Source of the DNA: Cladorrhinum sp. PSN259
Taxonomy: Eukaryota > Ascomycota > Sordariomycetes > Sordariales > Podosporaceae
Length of the DNA: 64,000 nucleotides
Direction: 5' to 3'
NCBI GenBank assembly: GCA_033725935.1
Contig: MU867073.1
Location: forward strand, 186,001 to 250,000
In this document: one piece after another, positions 10,338-24,739 of the stretch
Layout of the letters: every line of letters starts with the position of its first letter
How positions within the stretch are numbered: the first letter of the stretch is position 1
Position numbers and translations under genes: made by a program
The notes under the pieces: model-generated
The model's database searches: none
What the model was told of the DNA's origin: nothing
The model's input: the letters and a program-made list of their open reading frames with translations, nothing else

Positions 10338-12013
10338 ATATTGGGCGATGTTTTAATGGGACTCCGGTTGCTTTAGGGAAACGGGTACGGCGTGCTGGTT
10401 TGCCGACTCATCTTGAGCGTGTAAAAAGGCATAGAAAAAGGCTTTCACGAAATACAAGACTGGGTCTTTGGCTTTCAGCATCATGATGCCGACGGCGTTG
10501 CTTGTTCCTTTATAGGTGCATAAAAAGCGACACGAGAAAACCGCTAATACTCCAAATACTTGCTCAAGATCTGATATATACCCCCACCTAAAAGTCAAGT
10601 CATGTTGTGATACCCATATTTGTAGTGTTCCCTGATGTTGACTTCATTCGACTCCGTGCAGGCGTGATTTTTCTAGTCTCATCTAGATAATTTCTTGTTG
10701 ACGACCCCAATTTATCTGTATTATCAAGTCCCAGAAACAGAAAGATCAGCATACTAGGTAATACTTGTGCTTTCTATTATGACACTCTGGAGATATGTGC
10801 TGATAAATACGATATTCTCGTCTCTTTGGTCAATCTTTTGTTTCATAGTTAGCTATATCTACACCATCACGAGGTGTGAGCTGGTAAGTTCATGTGATAT
10901 GCTGGATTTGAGTGCGAAGTAGTGGTGCCTTGCCAGCAGCTCTCAGCCTTGAATTCCTTGGAGCCCTGGCTGCTGGGAACCATGCCCACTCCATCAAAGG
11001 TGGGGGTTTCCACCCCATTTTTTAAGGCCAAACTCCCCACTACCGACTGCGACTTATCATCAAGCATGCCTTGTTAGAACGGCATCGCTTGGTTTTCAAA
11101 AAGAAGAAAAGAAAAAAGAAGAAGAAAAAAACCAAAACCTAGAGAGATAAATACTACCATTTGTACCAAGATGTAACAATGAGTCACTAGCCATAGGTAC
11201 ACAAGCTTTTTTGACCCAACAAAAACGTGAAAGAGGCCGGGAAGCTGTCATCAACTGATTAATCACGAATTGCGGGCACTTTGGAACCTAAAAAGCTTCC
11301 CCGCTGCCCCGCTCTGTGACGGCTGCAAAAACCATCCAGGTTTGGCTTCTGCGGCAATTGCCGGTTGGCAGCTTTTGGCACTCGTTTGGTACCTGACCAG
11401 CGCTGCCGTCATCTTCCATACCTTCCATTTCCTTCGCCAAAAAAGTGAGTTCAGTTGTGCTGGGGAAGTGGTGCTTGCTTCTGCTCAACATCCCCAAATC
11501 TTAAATCCAAACTTCCCAAAAACCAAAATCTCCTCTTTCCCCAACAACCAGGCGAAAATACCCGCCACTTCTATTTTTTCGACTTGCTTTCTCGATTTTA
11601 CGACCACAATATCTTGTCAGGTTCGTAATCATCGAGCAGCCTGATACTAGTTAGCGGGGATTTCACAAGGCGACCTGCACTCGTCTTTTGCTGTCCTTCG
11701 TTGAATCCAGTTCAGGCCCGGGTAGCTTCGCTGCTGTTGGCTGCTGCATTCTACTGCATCTGATCGGCCATCACCTTACCCCCCCATCACGAACTCCATC
11801 AACCGCATCAACCCACATCAACGAAATCAAGCTACGAACATCCCGCCATACCCTTCTCCGACGGTGTCGCTTGCGAAAACGTCACCACTCTTCACATATT
11901 TCACAAGGCTGCGGCTCGCAAAGTGAGGTTGCCGTCCGCTGGTGGGACGTGCGATAGTGGAGGGGGATCAACAACTTTCTTTTCGCCCTCGCGGCTGAGC
12001 CGCATCAACGAAA
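10338..12013. other. Intergenic: rps6 3' region and tom1 promoter/leader
   Basis: About 1.7 kb with no supported gene. A purine tract of A and G runs at 11099-11135. The last 500 bp are C-rich and end in the tom1 leader. Frames at 11270-11644 and 11688-11957 lack similarity to known families and are probably leader sequence. Confidence 0.4.
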
Positions 12014-15000
12014 ATGGGCAAGATAACCAAGACTATGCAAGCCCGGCACAAGGAGACCTTGGTAAGTCATTGGATCGCTCGTCGAACCGCATCCCTTGTC
12101 TCTTCATCTGCATAAGTACTAACTCTGTCTCCCCAGTCGCCTTGGCTGAAGGACTTTGTCCAAGCTGCATCGACTGCACCGCTGCCGCTTATTCCAAAGA
12201 AGCTCAACGAGTTCCCGTCGAGATGGCCGTTCCCGCGTGGAGACCTCTACCATTGGATCCCGCTTTTAAATCGCTTTGACAACATCCTCGAGGCTTTCTG
12301 CACTACCTACCAGCTGGGCGAGGGCTTCCAAATGCGAGACTTCGAGTGCGAGCTTCTGCTAAGTCAGGGAGCTCCGGTTGAATACAACGATGACCCGTGG
12401 AACAGGGAGTCTCTGGAGGAGTTGGGCTACAAGAAGGATGGCGACGCCCAGCTCATTACATGCATCCTGGAGTTTTCACAGCTTCTTTTGAAGCACTGTG
12501 GAAATAGGAGCATCTACCCAAGCAGCAACCGCATTAATGATCTCCTCAATACTACCTCCCTCAAACTTCTTCTCGCTTCGCTAGAAGTCGGGCTCGAGTT
12601 GGCAGTGCGCTATCATGTTTCTGTAAAGCGCGTGCATTCTTCGACAAGCCGGCAGTTCGCCAGCGCCTTGCTTGCAAATCATTACAACATAGAACTGGAC
12701 CGAGTCAACCACATCGCCCAGCCATTTGTCAAGACCCCCGTTACCCCTGTTGCCCGGGTCGCAGACGTTTCGCCTACGACCCCCAATGCCTCAGCAAGCA
12801 AAGTTAAAGACAAACCGTCGGGCGGCAATCCTAAGAACGTGGCGTCCTTGTATGCCAATGACCTGGTTTCGATTGTTGCACCAAAAGCTGCCGATGAGAG
12901 CAGTTGGAACGGATGGGGAGACCTCAAGATCGTTTACTATCCCAAAACCGACACGGTCAAAGCTCCGTCCCAAGAAGCTCAAGCTGTGGACCGTTCTTCA
13001 ATCTCCTCTGTCCCAATGACTCCTACCCCACTCAGACGTAGCTCTACGAGCGTATCTCAGACGCCGCGCTCAGGTGAGAGTCCGTCCAACAGACATCATG
13101 GCGGGAATGGCGATGAACATGCTGCATCTGGGCCCAAATCTTTCGAGATTCGCCAGACCACTCTGAAGTCTACGTCTGTGTATGATTTGCTCAAGATGTG
13201 CCCCGAAGATATGCCAAAGAATGCCCGCTACGAGCTTCTCAACCGACTGAGGATTTGCAAGGCACTGCTGGGATCGTCTGAAGACCGCCAGCTAGCCTTG
13301 GCTGTCCGCCTGATGGCAGTGACGAATCTCATTTATATCTATCAAGAGTCCACTTTCGTTGAGAAGGTCCTGAGGCAGGACAATGATGAGCCTCGAAGAT
13401 ATCAGCTTGTGTACCAGCTTGGCGAACTCATCCACCCTTCTGTTGATGGTGCTGTCGACACGCCTTTGTGGCTACAGGCCATCGCATTTACGGCACTACA
13501 GGGCATGGTGACTCTTCAAGCAAGATACTCGGATCTAATTTCAGCTCTTAATGCAAATGTCAACCACGGAGTCCTTATGTATGTGATTCGGAAGGCTGTG
13601 GCGAGCATGAAGGAGGATCCCTCCGAGGAAGATGACGGGAAGATGACGGTGGCAGATCGGTGGCGGACCAGTCTCCTGAAGCTAACTGAGCAACTTGTCC
13701 TATCTTCTCGTATCGGCCCAGAGATGACGGCGTCTGGGCTTCTGGAGGTCATGATAGAGATCTTGAAACTTCGCTCGAAGACCGCGGAGCGCAACTGGCA
13801 CATCGTACTCAACTTTCTGGACCAGTTTGTGTATACCTATCAGGGCGCGTTGGCAGCCTTTAGCTCTGCTACCGGTCTGGATGCGGTTGCCGATCTCATC
13901 ATCCACGCTGTTGATTCCGCAAAAGAGCTGGTCAAGGTCGGAAAAGGGACGCAGCCTCAGTTCCATGCGCATTTGGTGGACTATGAGGTTCCGTTCTACC
14001 ACCAGCAAGCTATCAGGTACCTGCTCAAGTTCATCCATCACATTATGACTAATCCGTTGAGTTATGGAGCGAATATCGACCGTCTTCTGAGAAACCTGGT
14101 GGACAACTCTGCCTTGTTGAACAGTTTGCGTATCATGATTGAGGAAATGCGGGTTTTTGGATCAGTGGTTTGGACGAACACTGCAACTTTGCTGAACGAT
14201 TTCATCAACAACGATCCCACAAGTTTCGCCGCAATCACAGAAGCTGGAATGGTCCAGAGCTTCCTCAGCACGCTGACTGGCGTAGAAGTCACCTTGCCAA
14301 AGGCAGAAGAGACTTCTAGGTCTAATGCCAATCAGAATGAGGATGTTGCATCCTCTGACTACCACGACGAGCCGGCGATTTTAGACTTGGATGATCGGCA
14401 ACACCCTCCAACAGCTGCGATGATGTCGGTACCGAGGACCCGCCCTCTTGCTCAGGGTATTCTCGCTGCCACTGAAGCTATCAATATCATCCCGTCAGTT
14501 CTGAACGGCATCTCACTTAACAATGCCGGCATGAGGATGGTTGTTTCTTCACACGCGCTGGACAGCTTCTTGGAGGTTTTCGAAAGCCCAGAACATGTGC
14601 ACGTCATGACGAGGTCAGACCTTGAACTGCCCAGCAACCTAGGCATCAGTTTTGACGAACTTGCTCGGCACCATCCTCAGCTGCGCTCAACCATTTCTAA
14701 TGCCATTCTAGACATAGTGGCGAGAGTCGTCCACCTTGCAAAGACCAAGGCCACAACTGAAGGTTGGGGCGCAAAGCTCCTCATCAAAGACCCCAGTGGA
14801 AATCCAGTTACTGCCGACACGTCGCTGTTGGCCAATATCTCAGCTAAACCTTCGGATTTGAAAGGGAAAGCAAAGGCGACAGCTGATGATGTCGACATCG
14901 AAATGGCGGATGCTACTCCTTTGACCACACAGTCCCTTGATTCAAGCAAGGCAGAATCTGAAAAGTCCTTGGAAGTTTACAAAGATATCTCCTCATACAT

Positions 15001-18000
15001 TCTAGCTTTATGCTCGTTTCTTGGCGCCACGTTGAGTAACAACAATACCCTCAAGAATAGTTTTGTGAAGGGAGGCGGTATTGAGCTTTTGCTTGAATTA
15101 TCAGAGGCTCAAAGCATACCATCCAATTTCGATCGGCAACCTGCGTCACGGACCCTTTCTCAGGTTCTTGCACAGCTTATCGAGACTAGCCCTATTCTTG
15201 GACTCCCGTCTCTACTGAACCGGATCCACGATGCTGTTGAGGAACTTCAGCCTCTTGTCGCCCGGGAAGGGACATATCCGCTGTTTGCTCCTTTCGTCGT
15301 CTCTGGCATGTCATTGGTCAAGGATGATGGGGAGCTGGATCTCGTGCTGGTGCGTAAAGTCTCCGGCGGCACCAGCCTTTTGAGGGCCTTGATAAAACTA
15401 CAGGGTCTGGTGAGGGCTCTTTACCAGTCATTCCCATTTTCCAACAGGCATGGAACCGTCACTCTTCCGGCAGCGAATGTTTATGACCTCTTTGTGAGTC
15501 TCATAAAGAAACTTGGACCGCTTTTGCGCGACCTCACTATGGAGTCCCTCTCACTTTCTACGCTTGTTCCTCAGAGCTGGAGTCGAGACAAGATTAGAGA
15601 TGACCTAGAAATGACCGTGCCGAAATTGTCTGCAAAAGAAAACATTGAGCCGACACAAGCTCCCGGTCCCCCTAGTGGTAGCACGGACACTCTGCCCCTT
15701 CTCCCCGGCCCAACATCGGAGGGCAACGGAACCAACAACGAGAAGACACCTCAGGTCCCTGAAGGGAACGCTAACCCAACTGACGAGGAAATGCAATCTA
15801 TCGAGTTCAAAAATTTCCAAGCAATCCACAGGCTTCTTAGCACCATGATGCCTGACATCCTCCCATTTTTTCAGACTCTGGGAAAAGCGCTGTTTCCTCG
15901 CCGAGCTGATGCGTATGTCCGCTCACATCACCTGGATGTCGCGGAGGCACTGGCAGATACTGTTCTGGAGCAGGCTAGGCTGTCCAAGGACCAATCAACC
16001 GCCAAGGAATTTCACCACTGGGCCATGATGTTCCATATGTTGCACGAAACGCTTATCGACATGACCCGGCCGAGCGAGCGCCCGGGGACCAATATTATCC
16101 TTCCTGTTTTGGTTGCCTTCAAGGAGCATGGGGGGTTTGAATTCCTCAATGAAATGCTTCAAAAGTTCGCTGATGACATCTGTCATCATGACAGCGAGGA
16201 TTTGAAGCACCGTCAAGCGACTGTTGGAATCAAGAAGATTCTTGATATCTATCTCTTCGTCGTAAACGGAAAGCATGTATCCGACGCGTGGAATCACTTT
16301 TCCACCTTCCCGAGGTCAGAAAGCAGAAACAGAGATCTCTGCCACCAACTCGTGGTGGAGTTGAGGATGGCCGTCTTGCCGGTTGTCCGCCAACTTTGGG
16401 AATCTGGGCTCGCTGAGAAGGCCAAAACGCCAGTCCTGAGCAGGATAATTGAAATTCTCCAAACTGCCGCAGCTGCTGATCATGAGGCAAATGCGTACCG
16501 AAAATCAGATAAGACCGGCCCCCCCGCCAATTTCATGAACCGAGAGCGCGCTCCCTTCCCTTGGACCAACTATGTGAACACGGTTGTCAAATCCTTGGTC
16601 AGCTCCGGATATGATAAAGATCTGGTCCTGGAAGCAACGTATCGGGCGAATGGCAAACTAGAGGATGCCGAAGAGTATTGCCGGGCGCACAAGTCGGAGA
16701 ACGGCATTCGATTGTCAGGCAGGCGTAACAGCATTCCGGAGAATGATGTTTACAAGCCCCCAGCATCTCCAAAATCCGAGCCTGCGTCAGCGGCGTCCGC
16801 ATCCGGTCCAGCGGCAGATCCGATGGCTCTAGATATTCAGGACGCCATCGGTCAAGCCGGTGCTGAAGATGACCATGCCGAACAGTCTGATGACTCAAAT
16901 GATACCAGTAATGAGAGTTCAAGTCAAAGCTCCCCCAGTCGAGAAACCAGCAGTGCACCTGTGGTTCCGGTCACGCAACAAGCAGCGTCGTCTTCCAACC
17001 TAGCTCTTGACTCTTCTGCCACTTCTTGGATCAATAAGGAAGACTTAGACAAAGAGCGCGCAAAGCTTTCTAGCGATCTTATTGATCGATGCCTTGATGT
17101 GCTCAGGGCACATCCTGACTCGGTCTTTGAGATCTCGGACCTGATCCATAACATGATACTCAAGGCAAACAATGAAGACAAGCGCACTGAAGTTGGGGAA
17201 GTCCTCGCCAATGCTCTCATGTCGTTCGCCATGGACGATGAGAATGACAAGATAGCAAATGGTCGGAGTATTGCAGCCTATGCCCACCTGCTGTCTTTGC
17301 TTCTTCAGGACCGCCCGTTCTTCAAGTCAACTCTGGCCTCTCTGAAGCAAAACATCGGCGACTATCTTGGGTTCCTCAAGGTGGCACCGACTACTTCCAA
17401 CGAGGATCTCCCTCCGTGGATGCCTTACATTCTCCTTGTTTTTGAGACCCTATTGATAGACGATGAACAACTTCCCGAAATAAAGTGGAAGATGCCCGCA
17501 AAGGATTCAGATGATATTGAGGAGCCTGTGTGGGCCACCAAAGAACTCAACATGTCCGAAGAGGATCGGTCTGCTTTGTTGGCTGCAATCCTAGATATGC
17601 TGCCGCGGATTGGCAAAGAAGAGTCACTCGCTCTTTCTGCTCTCCGGATCATGGTTATACTCACTAGAGACCACGCCGTGGCGAAGACGGTGGGTGAGAA
17701 GCGTAACCTGCAGCGGCTCTTCGTCATGGCGAAGCAGCTGTGCAGCGGAGGCTCTGCGGCACTCAATCGGTCTCATATCTCAGACAACATCATGATCATT
17801 CTTCGTCACATAGTGGAGGATGAAGACACCATCCGGCAGAAAATGGAGACCGAGATCCGTCAGTGCTTGTCGGTGCCAAGAACCGGTAGAGCGTATGATA
17901 TCGGAACCTACTTGCGGCAGCTTTCACACGTTGCCCTTCGATCGCCCAAGTTGTTCATCGACTCTACCACCCGATTGGTCAAACTTAACCGCTGGTTCCA

Positions 18001-21000
18001 GCCACCAGCAGGTGAACCTAATAATCGTCTTAGTTACACCCTTATGCTCCAGCCATGGGCCGTTTTGAACCAGAAGACCTCGCCAAAAGACACTTCCGTT
18101 GAACCTGCCGTGCAAGCCACAGAGGATTTGACCATCAGCGATGTCAAGCCGTCAACCGAGTCCGCAGACAAAGAGATGACGGACGCTCCCAAAACACCTT
18201 TTGATGTCAAGCGGCCAGTGCTGGAGAATCCTGATGGCGTTGTCCACTTCTTGCTTTGCGAGCTTCTCAATTACCGAGAAGTGGATGATAAGGAGCCAAC
18301 AACTCAAGCCTCAAAGGAGCAAGACAAAGTCCCTGCTAAGGAACCCATCGCAATAGGTAGCGATACACCGAATGCCGAGCTCGAAGCCACACCTGCTCCT
18401 CCAGACTTCGCCGAAGAACTTGACGGGGAGAGCAAGAAATGGGATAAGAAGACATCAAAGTCGCCATTCAAAGCGGAAGACCACCCGATCTTCATCTACC
18501 GCTGCTTTCTTCTCAACTGCCTGGTTGAACTTTTGCAAGGTTTTAACCGTGCAAAGGTAGAGTTCATCAACTTCAAGCGGAGCGCTCCCATACAATCAAA
18601 TACGCCCATTAAGCCTCGTTCCAGTGTCTTGAATTACCTTCTCAATGACCTGATCTGTTTTCCATCGAACAATAGCTCGGCAGACCCCCTGGTTTCAAAG
18701 AAAAAATTAGCGACGGCTTCTCACGCATCAAACGTGCTCGTGGCCCTTGTTGCACGAACTGGAGAAAAGGCATGGGAGCGGGATCTAAAGACTTACGAGT
18801 ATGACGATGAAGCTGACCTCATGTTCGTCCGCCGATTCGTTCTGGACACGGTCCTCCGTGCTTACAAGGAGGCCTCGACTCCTGGGGAGCCATTTGACGT
18901 CCGCTATCCTCGAATGGTGTCCCTCGCGGAGCTGATGAGTCAAATGCTGGGCGAGAAGGATAAGGATTCTTTAGCTGGTAACTCTCGGGGATCAGAGCAA
19001 CCGCCCAGCAAGTCGCAGGCGCAACTAAAGCGCCTCATGTATGAAAAGGGCTATCTCGCCGCCCTCACGGCTTCTATTGCTGATGTTGATCTCACTTATC
19101 CCGATGTCAAGCGCACCATCAAGTACATTCTTCGCATGCTTCGGACGTTGACAAAGACCGCTATCGGCCTCAGCCAGAATGATATTCTGCCTGTGGCTGA
19201 TGCAGATCAGCCCGATGATGAACTCGCCTCAGCATCGTCTATGTCGGATCTTGACGATGAACGCGAAGAGACACCTGATCTTTATCGTAACTCCACGCTT
19301 GGCATGCTTGAGCCTGGTCGTGAGGATGACTATGACTCTGAGGATGAGGAAGATGACGACGAGGAGATGTACGATGAAGAGGTATATGAGGATGAACTCG
19401 ACTATGGCGATGAAATGTCTCAGGACGAGGAAGACAATCCCAGCGACGAGGATGAGGAGGAGCTTGGTGAAATGGGTCACATTGAAGGTCTTTCTGGCGA
19501 ACCTGGTGTCGTTGAGGTCATCATGGGCGAGGACGACGACGATGATGATGACATGGATGAAGATGACGATGATGAACCCAGTGAAGAGGAAGACGATGAA
19601 GACGGCATGGGCTCCGAGGACATGGAGGATATCGAGGACCGGGTCGAAATCACCAACGAAGAAGGTAACGCCATGGGCGACGACGGGGATTGGGAAAGCG
19701 CCACAGATGAAGAAGAAGACGATGAAGACGAAGAAGAGCTTGACTATGAGGCAGAGGCACAAGAGCTTCAGGAAGCGCATACTCACGGCCATGCTCCCGG
19801 TCTGGATCCCATCAGTCAATTGCTCGATTACGCCACAGGACCAATTGATCCCGATGAACTCGATGGGGAGGAGGTCCATGACTATGACGAACATTACCTG
19901 GACGATGGGGTTGAAGATGAAGGTACGTTGCTAATCTTCAATCATCAGTTTTGCGGAGATAGTTGACCAAAGACAGACGAGGAAGATGAAGAGGATATGG
20001 ATGATGACGAGATATACTTTGACCAGGGACGACCTCGTAAGTCTAGCTTTGATCCACAGGCCGCTTTTCTTGCCAGTTGACTGACCTATTCAAGGCGATG
20101 ATATTCTTCCTACTTTGAACATGCCTTCTGGTCTCGGCTGGGATATTGCTGTGGAGACACATACACGTTTCCGTCATGGAGGTCTGCGTGGGCCTTTTGG
20201 AGGGGGGGCCCCCTTTGCTTTTGGACATGGAGGGCGTGATCCTCTTGGAGCCGGTAGGTCATCCACCACATCCCGTCCCCGCGAGTTTGTCTTTGAAACT
20301 GAAGCGCGTTTCTCGAATGAAGCAATCAATATCCAGCGAGCAGGCCGCGAAATGATGGACCTCATGATGCTCGAACAACTTTCGCGCGGTACTAACCCCG
20401 GTGCACTGGCAGACTTCCGAAACTACATTTCACGCAATAACCATGCTCGGGTGCAGGCTACCGCAACCGATGACAGCAGAAATCCTCTCCTACTTTCAAG
20501 CAGCCGACTCGGACGGGACAACTCGCCTCACAGCCGCGATCAGCAATGGTCACGATTTGGGCTGCCGCTCACAGGATCTCACATCGAGGGTCCCCTTGCA
20601 GTGATCAATCAGTTGATGCAGCGTATGCCTATTCCTTTCCCTGCTGGACATACCGTTAACGTACAATTCACAGGAACGGGCTCACAAGGAGAGATTCGCC
20701 ATATTAGCGTTCCCATGGCCATGCCCCTAGGTGGTCAGACGGGCCGCTGGGAACCAACTCGACGCACCGAGGTATACTCGGAGCCCCTACACGCTGTCCA
20801 GTTCCTCGCAGAGCGTACCACCGAGCGCTGGTCTGGGGAAGCCAAGATGATCTTTGGTTACCAGTACCACGAGAAGGCCAACAAGCTTTATAACGCAGTT
20901 CTCGGACTACTTGCGCCCCCTTCCGTTCAGGAACACAAGGAGCATAAAGCTCGCGAGGAGGAAGAGAAGCGGAAGCTGGAGGAGGAGCGCAAGAAGCGTG

Positions 21001-24000
21001 AGGAAGCTGAGCGTCTTCAGCGAGAAGCCAAAGAAGCTGCCGAGAAGCTTGCGAGGGAGCAAAAGGAAGCAGAAGCACGTGAACGACAAGCTCGGGAGCA
21101 AGCCGAAGCCGAAGCCGCCCGCCAGGCAGAGTTGGCCGAGCAACCTGCCGTTCAAGCTCAAGAAGCACCCCAAGCTATGGAAGGGGTCGAATCGCATCCC
21201 GAAGAGAGCGCCAACCAACAGCCCGCAGCTCCAACGGAGAGGATATTGACCACTATTCGTGGTGGTGAGACAGTCGACGTTACAGATCTCGGGATTGACC
21301 CTGACTATCTCGCGGCTCTACCCGAAGAGTTTAGGGAGGAGGTGATTGCCCAGACTCTGACCGCTAGGCGGTCGCAAGCTCGTGAGCAGGCCGCCGTGGA
21401 AGGCGAGAACACCGAGGTTTTCCAGGAATTCCTCGAGGCACTTCCTGATGAGCTGCGAGAGGAGATCGTCCAACAAGAGCGCGCAGATCGTCGTCGTCGG
21501 GAGCGTGATGAACACCGTCGGCAGCAAGCCGATGCTGTCGGCCAGGATCTTGCGGCTGCCGATATGGATACTGCCAGCATCTTGCTGACATTCCCGCCAG
21601 ACCTTCGTCAGCAGGTATTGTTGGAACAGGGCGAGGCTCTCATGGATCAACTGCCTCCAGACCTCGCCGCCGAGGCCCGTGCAATGGTTGCCCAACGCAG
21701 CCATCAGTATCGCGCACCGCCCGCGGTGGTTCGGTCCACCGGACACGCACCTCGACCGGCTGAAATAAGCGCCACCAACGACTCTAAAACCCGGCGGCCC
21801 GCGATTGTTCAAATGTTGGATAAGGCTGGAGTCGCCACTCTCCTTCGACTGATGTTCATCACTCAGCATGGCTCTATCCGCAGCTCACTGTTCGAGGTCT
21901 TCTCGTGCGTCTGCGAGAACCGCCAAAACCGGTTGGAAGTCGTCTCCACCTTGTTGCAGATCTTGCAGGATGGAAGCACAGACATGGAAGCAGTTGAACG
22001 CAGCTTCGGTCAGCTTTCTCTTCGCGCCAAGCAACCGAGGGATAAGGACTCCAAAACGCCCCAAAGCCTCAAGCGGACATTTACCAATATTAGCGCGAAC
22101 AATCATATCGCAAACAATTCGGAGGTATCGCCGCTCCTGATAGTTCAACAGTGTCTCGACCTTCTTCAAGAACTTGCATCTAAGAACCCCCACGTTCCTT
22201 CACTCTTCCTCACTGAGCACGAGACCGTAGCATCAACGCTCAAGCGAAGTCTGAGCCGCAAGGGCAAGGGCAAGGATGTTAACACCAAGGCCCAGAAGTA
22301 TGCCATCAATTCTCTCTTGGGTCTCCTCGATCGAAGTCTCATCATGGAGAGCTCGGCGGTTATGCAGCTGCTCGCGGACTTACTTAACAAAGTAACTTAC
22401 CCGCTGCAGGCGCTAGAACGCCGACGCAGGGAAGCTGACGAAGAGAAGAAGAAGGCTGAGGAGAAGGCTAAGGAGAAAGCTAAGGAGAAATCTGAGGAGG
22501 GAGAGACTGAGGCCACCTCAGAGTCTACCAACCAAGCGTCCGCAGACGCCTCGGCGGCTCAGGCGACTACTGAAGCCTCTACAACAAGCTCGACCACTGA
22601 GCAAGCTGGTCAAGCTGGCCAAGAGGGTGCGCAGCCGGAACCTTCATCGGCCAAGGAGCCCGAGGAGCCCAAGACTGAGGAAAAGAAAGTGCGGCAGTTG
22701 ACGCCACCGACAATTCCGGAGCATAACCTCAAATTGGTTGTCAATATCTTTGTGGCACGAGAATGCAGCTCAAAGACGTTCCAGAACACCATCTCCACAA
22801 TCAAGAACCTTTCCAACATTCCTGGGGCAAAGGCAATCTTTGGCGAGGAGCTGGTCCGTCAGGCAAGAGTCCTCAGCGAAAACATAGTCTCTGATCTCAA
22901 TGACCTGCTTCCCCATATCTCGAAGGCAGAATCCGGTACCGAGATTCAAGGTGTTGCGCTGGCCAAATTCTCGCCAGGTGCGTCGGAGCAGAACAAACTC
23001 CTCCGCGTTCTGACAGCACTAGATCACCTGTTCGACAGCAAGATCAAGAAGCCAGATGGCTCTTCCAAGGGCGAAGAAGTCAAGGAGAATACAAAGGAGG
23101 ATCTTTTGGGATCATTGTACTGGAACCCTACCTTCAATTCCATGTGGGAGAAGCTGAGCTCTTGCCTTAGCGCCATAAGGCAGCGGGAGAATATGCTCAA
23201 TGTGGCAACCATCCTTTTGCCCCTCATTGAGTCCCTAATGGTCGTGTGCAAGAACACAACACTTACGGACGCCCCTGGTTCGCAAACTGCAGGCGGAAAA
23301 GACCTGCTCTTGTCAAGCCCACCTCCTGAGAACCGCATTGCCGGCTTGTTCTTTACTTTCACGGAGGAGCATCGCAGAATTCTAAATGAGCTTGTCCGTC
23401 ATAACCCCAAGCTCATGTCGGGTACTTTCTCGCTCTTAGTCAAGAACCCCAAGGTTCTCGAGTTCGACAACAAGCGCAATTACTTCAACCGCAGTGTACA
23501 CTCCAAGACCGGCTCTTCTCAGAGTCGTCCGCAATACCCGTCGCTGCAGCTTTCGGTTCGGCGTGAGCATGTCTTCCATGACTCATTCAAGTCATTATAC
23601 TTCAAATCCGGACCAGAAATGAAGTTTGGCAAACTCAACATCCGCTTCCACAATGAGGAGGGTGTCGATGCTGGTGGTGTTACGCGCGAGTGGTTCCAAG
23701 TGCTCGCTCGGCAGATGTTCGATCCCAATTATGCACTCTTCATTCCGGTTTCATCTGACCGTACCACATTCCACCCCAATAAGCTGAGCAGCATCAATGA
23801 GGAACATCTCATGTTCTTCAAGTTTATTGGCCGCGTCATTGGCAAGGCTCTATACGAGGGGCGACTTCTTGACTGTTACTTCAGCCGTGCCGTCTACAAG
23901 CGCATCTTAGGCAAGCCTGTGTCTGTCAAGGACATGGAATCGTTCGACCCAGACTACTACAAGTCACTTGTCTGGATGCTAGAGAATGACATCACCGATA

Positions 24001-24739
24001 TCATTGTTGAGACATTTTCAGTCGAAGATGATGAGTTTGGCGTCACCAAAGTAGTGGATCTGATTGAAAATGGCCGCAACATTGCAGTCACTGAGGAAAA
24101 TAAGCACGAATATGTGCGCTTGATCGTTGAGCACAAGCTTCTCACGTCTGTCAAGGATCAGATGGAGCACTTTTTGAAGGGTACGTCGTTTGAGCTTGTT
24201 TTGAATACAGTACAGTCTGCTAACGTTGAACTTTAGGCTTCCATGATATTATTCCGGAGGAGCTCATTGCCATCTTTAACGAACAGGAGCTTGAGCTGCT
24301 CATTTCCGGTCTGCCTGACATTGATGTGGACGACTGGAAGAGCAACACTGAGTACCACAACTACACTGCAGCATCTCAGCAAATTCAGTGGTTCTGGCGC
24401 GCAGTGCGCTCATTCGACAAGGAGGAGCGGGCCAAGCTTCTGCAGTTTGTTACAGGTACCTCCAAGGTACCTCTCAACGGGTTCAAGGAACTTGAAGGCA
24501 TGAATGGTGTGAGCCGATTCAATATTCATCGCGATTATGGCAACAAGGAGCGTCTCCCTAGCTCCCATACTTGTTTCAACCGTAAGTTCAAGGCCCTAAG
24601 CTCGATCGTGGATAGCAAGTTGGCTAACTCTTCTTCTTTCTTAGAGCTTGATCTGCCTGAATATGAGAGTTACGACACTCTTCGGGCCCAGGTGCTGAAG
24701 GCCATCACGGCTGGCAGCGACTACTTCGGCTTTGCGTGA
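12014..24739 (+). CDS. tom1: Tom1/HUWE1-family giant HECT E3 ubiquitin ligase
   Basis: Six exons: 12014-12061, 12137-19922, 19977-20036, 20095-24180, 24237-24581 and 24645-24739, totalling 4139 aa (yeast Tom1 has 3268, human HUWE1 4374). The N-terminus matches the conserved DUF908 start (LYHWIPLLNRFDNILEAF), followed by DUF913-like helical repeats. A very acidic Asp/Glu tract spans about residues 2390-2560. Tandem ubiquitin-binding UBM-like motifs occur from about residue 3028 (DPDYLAALPEEFREEVI, EFLEALPDELREEIV, TFPPDLRQQVL). A Lys/Glu coiled coil lies near 2900-2990. The HECT domain covers about 3780-4139, with catalytic Cys4106 in LPSSHTCFNQLDLP. Yeast Tom1 ubiquitylates unassembled ribosomal proteins, histones and other substrates. 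The splice between exons 5 and 6 completes Gln in FNQLD. Confidence 0.97.

Noticed and set aside
19179..19934. Long overlapping frames on both strands in the acidic part of tom1 (up to 251 codons)
   Set aside because: They are produced by the GAT/GAC/GAG-rich Asp/Glu tract read in other frames (Met/Thr-rich or Ser/Ile-rich). The tom1 frame is continuous and conserved through it.
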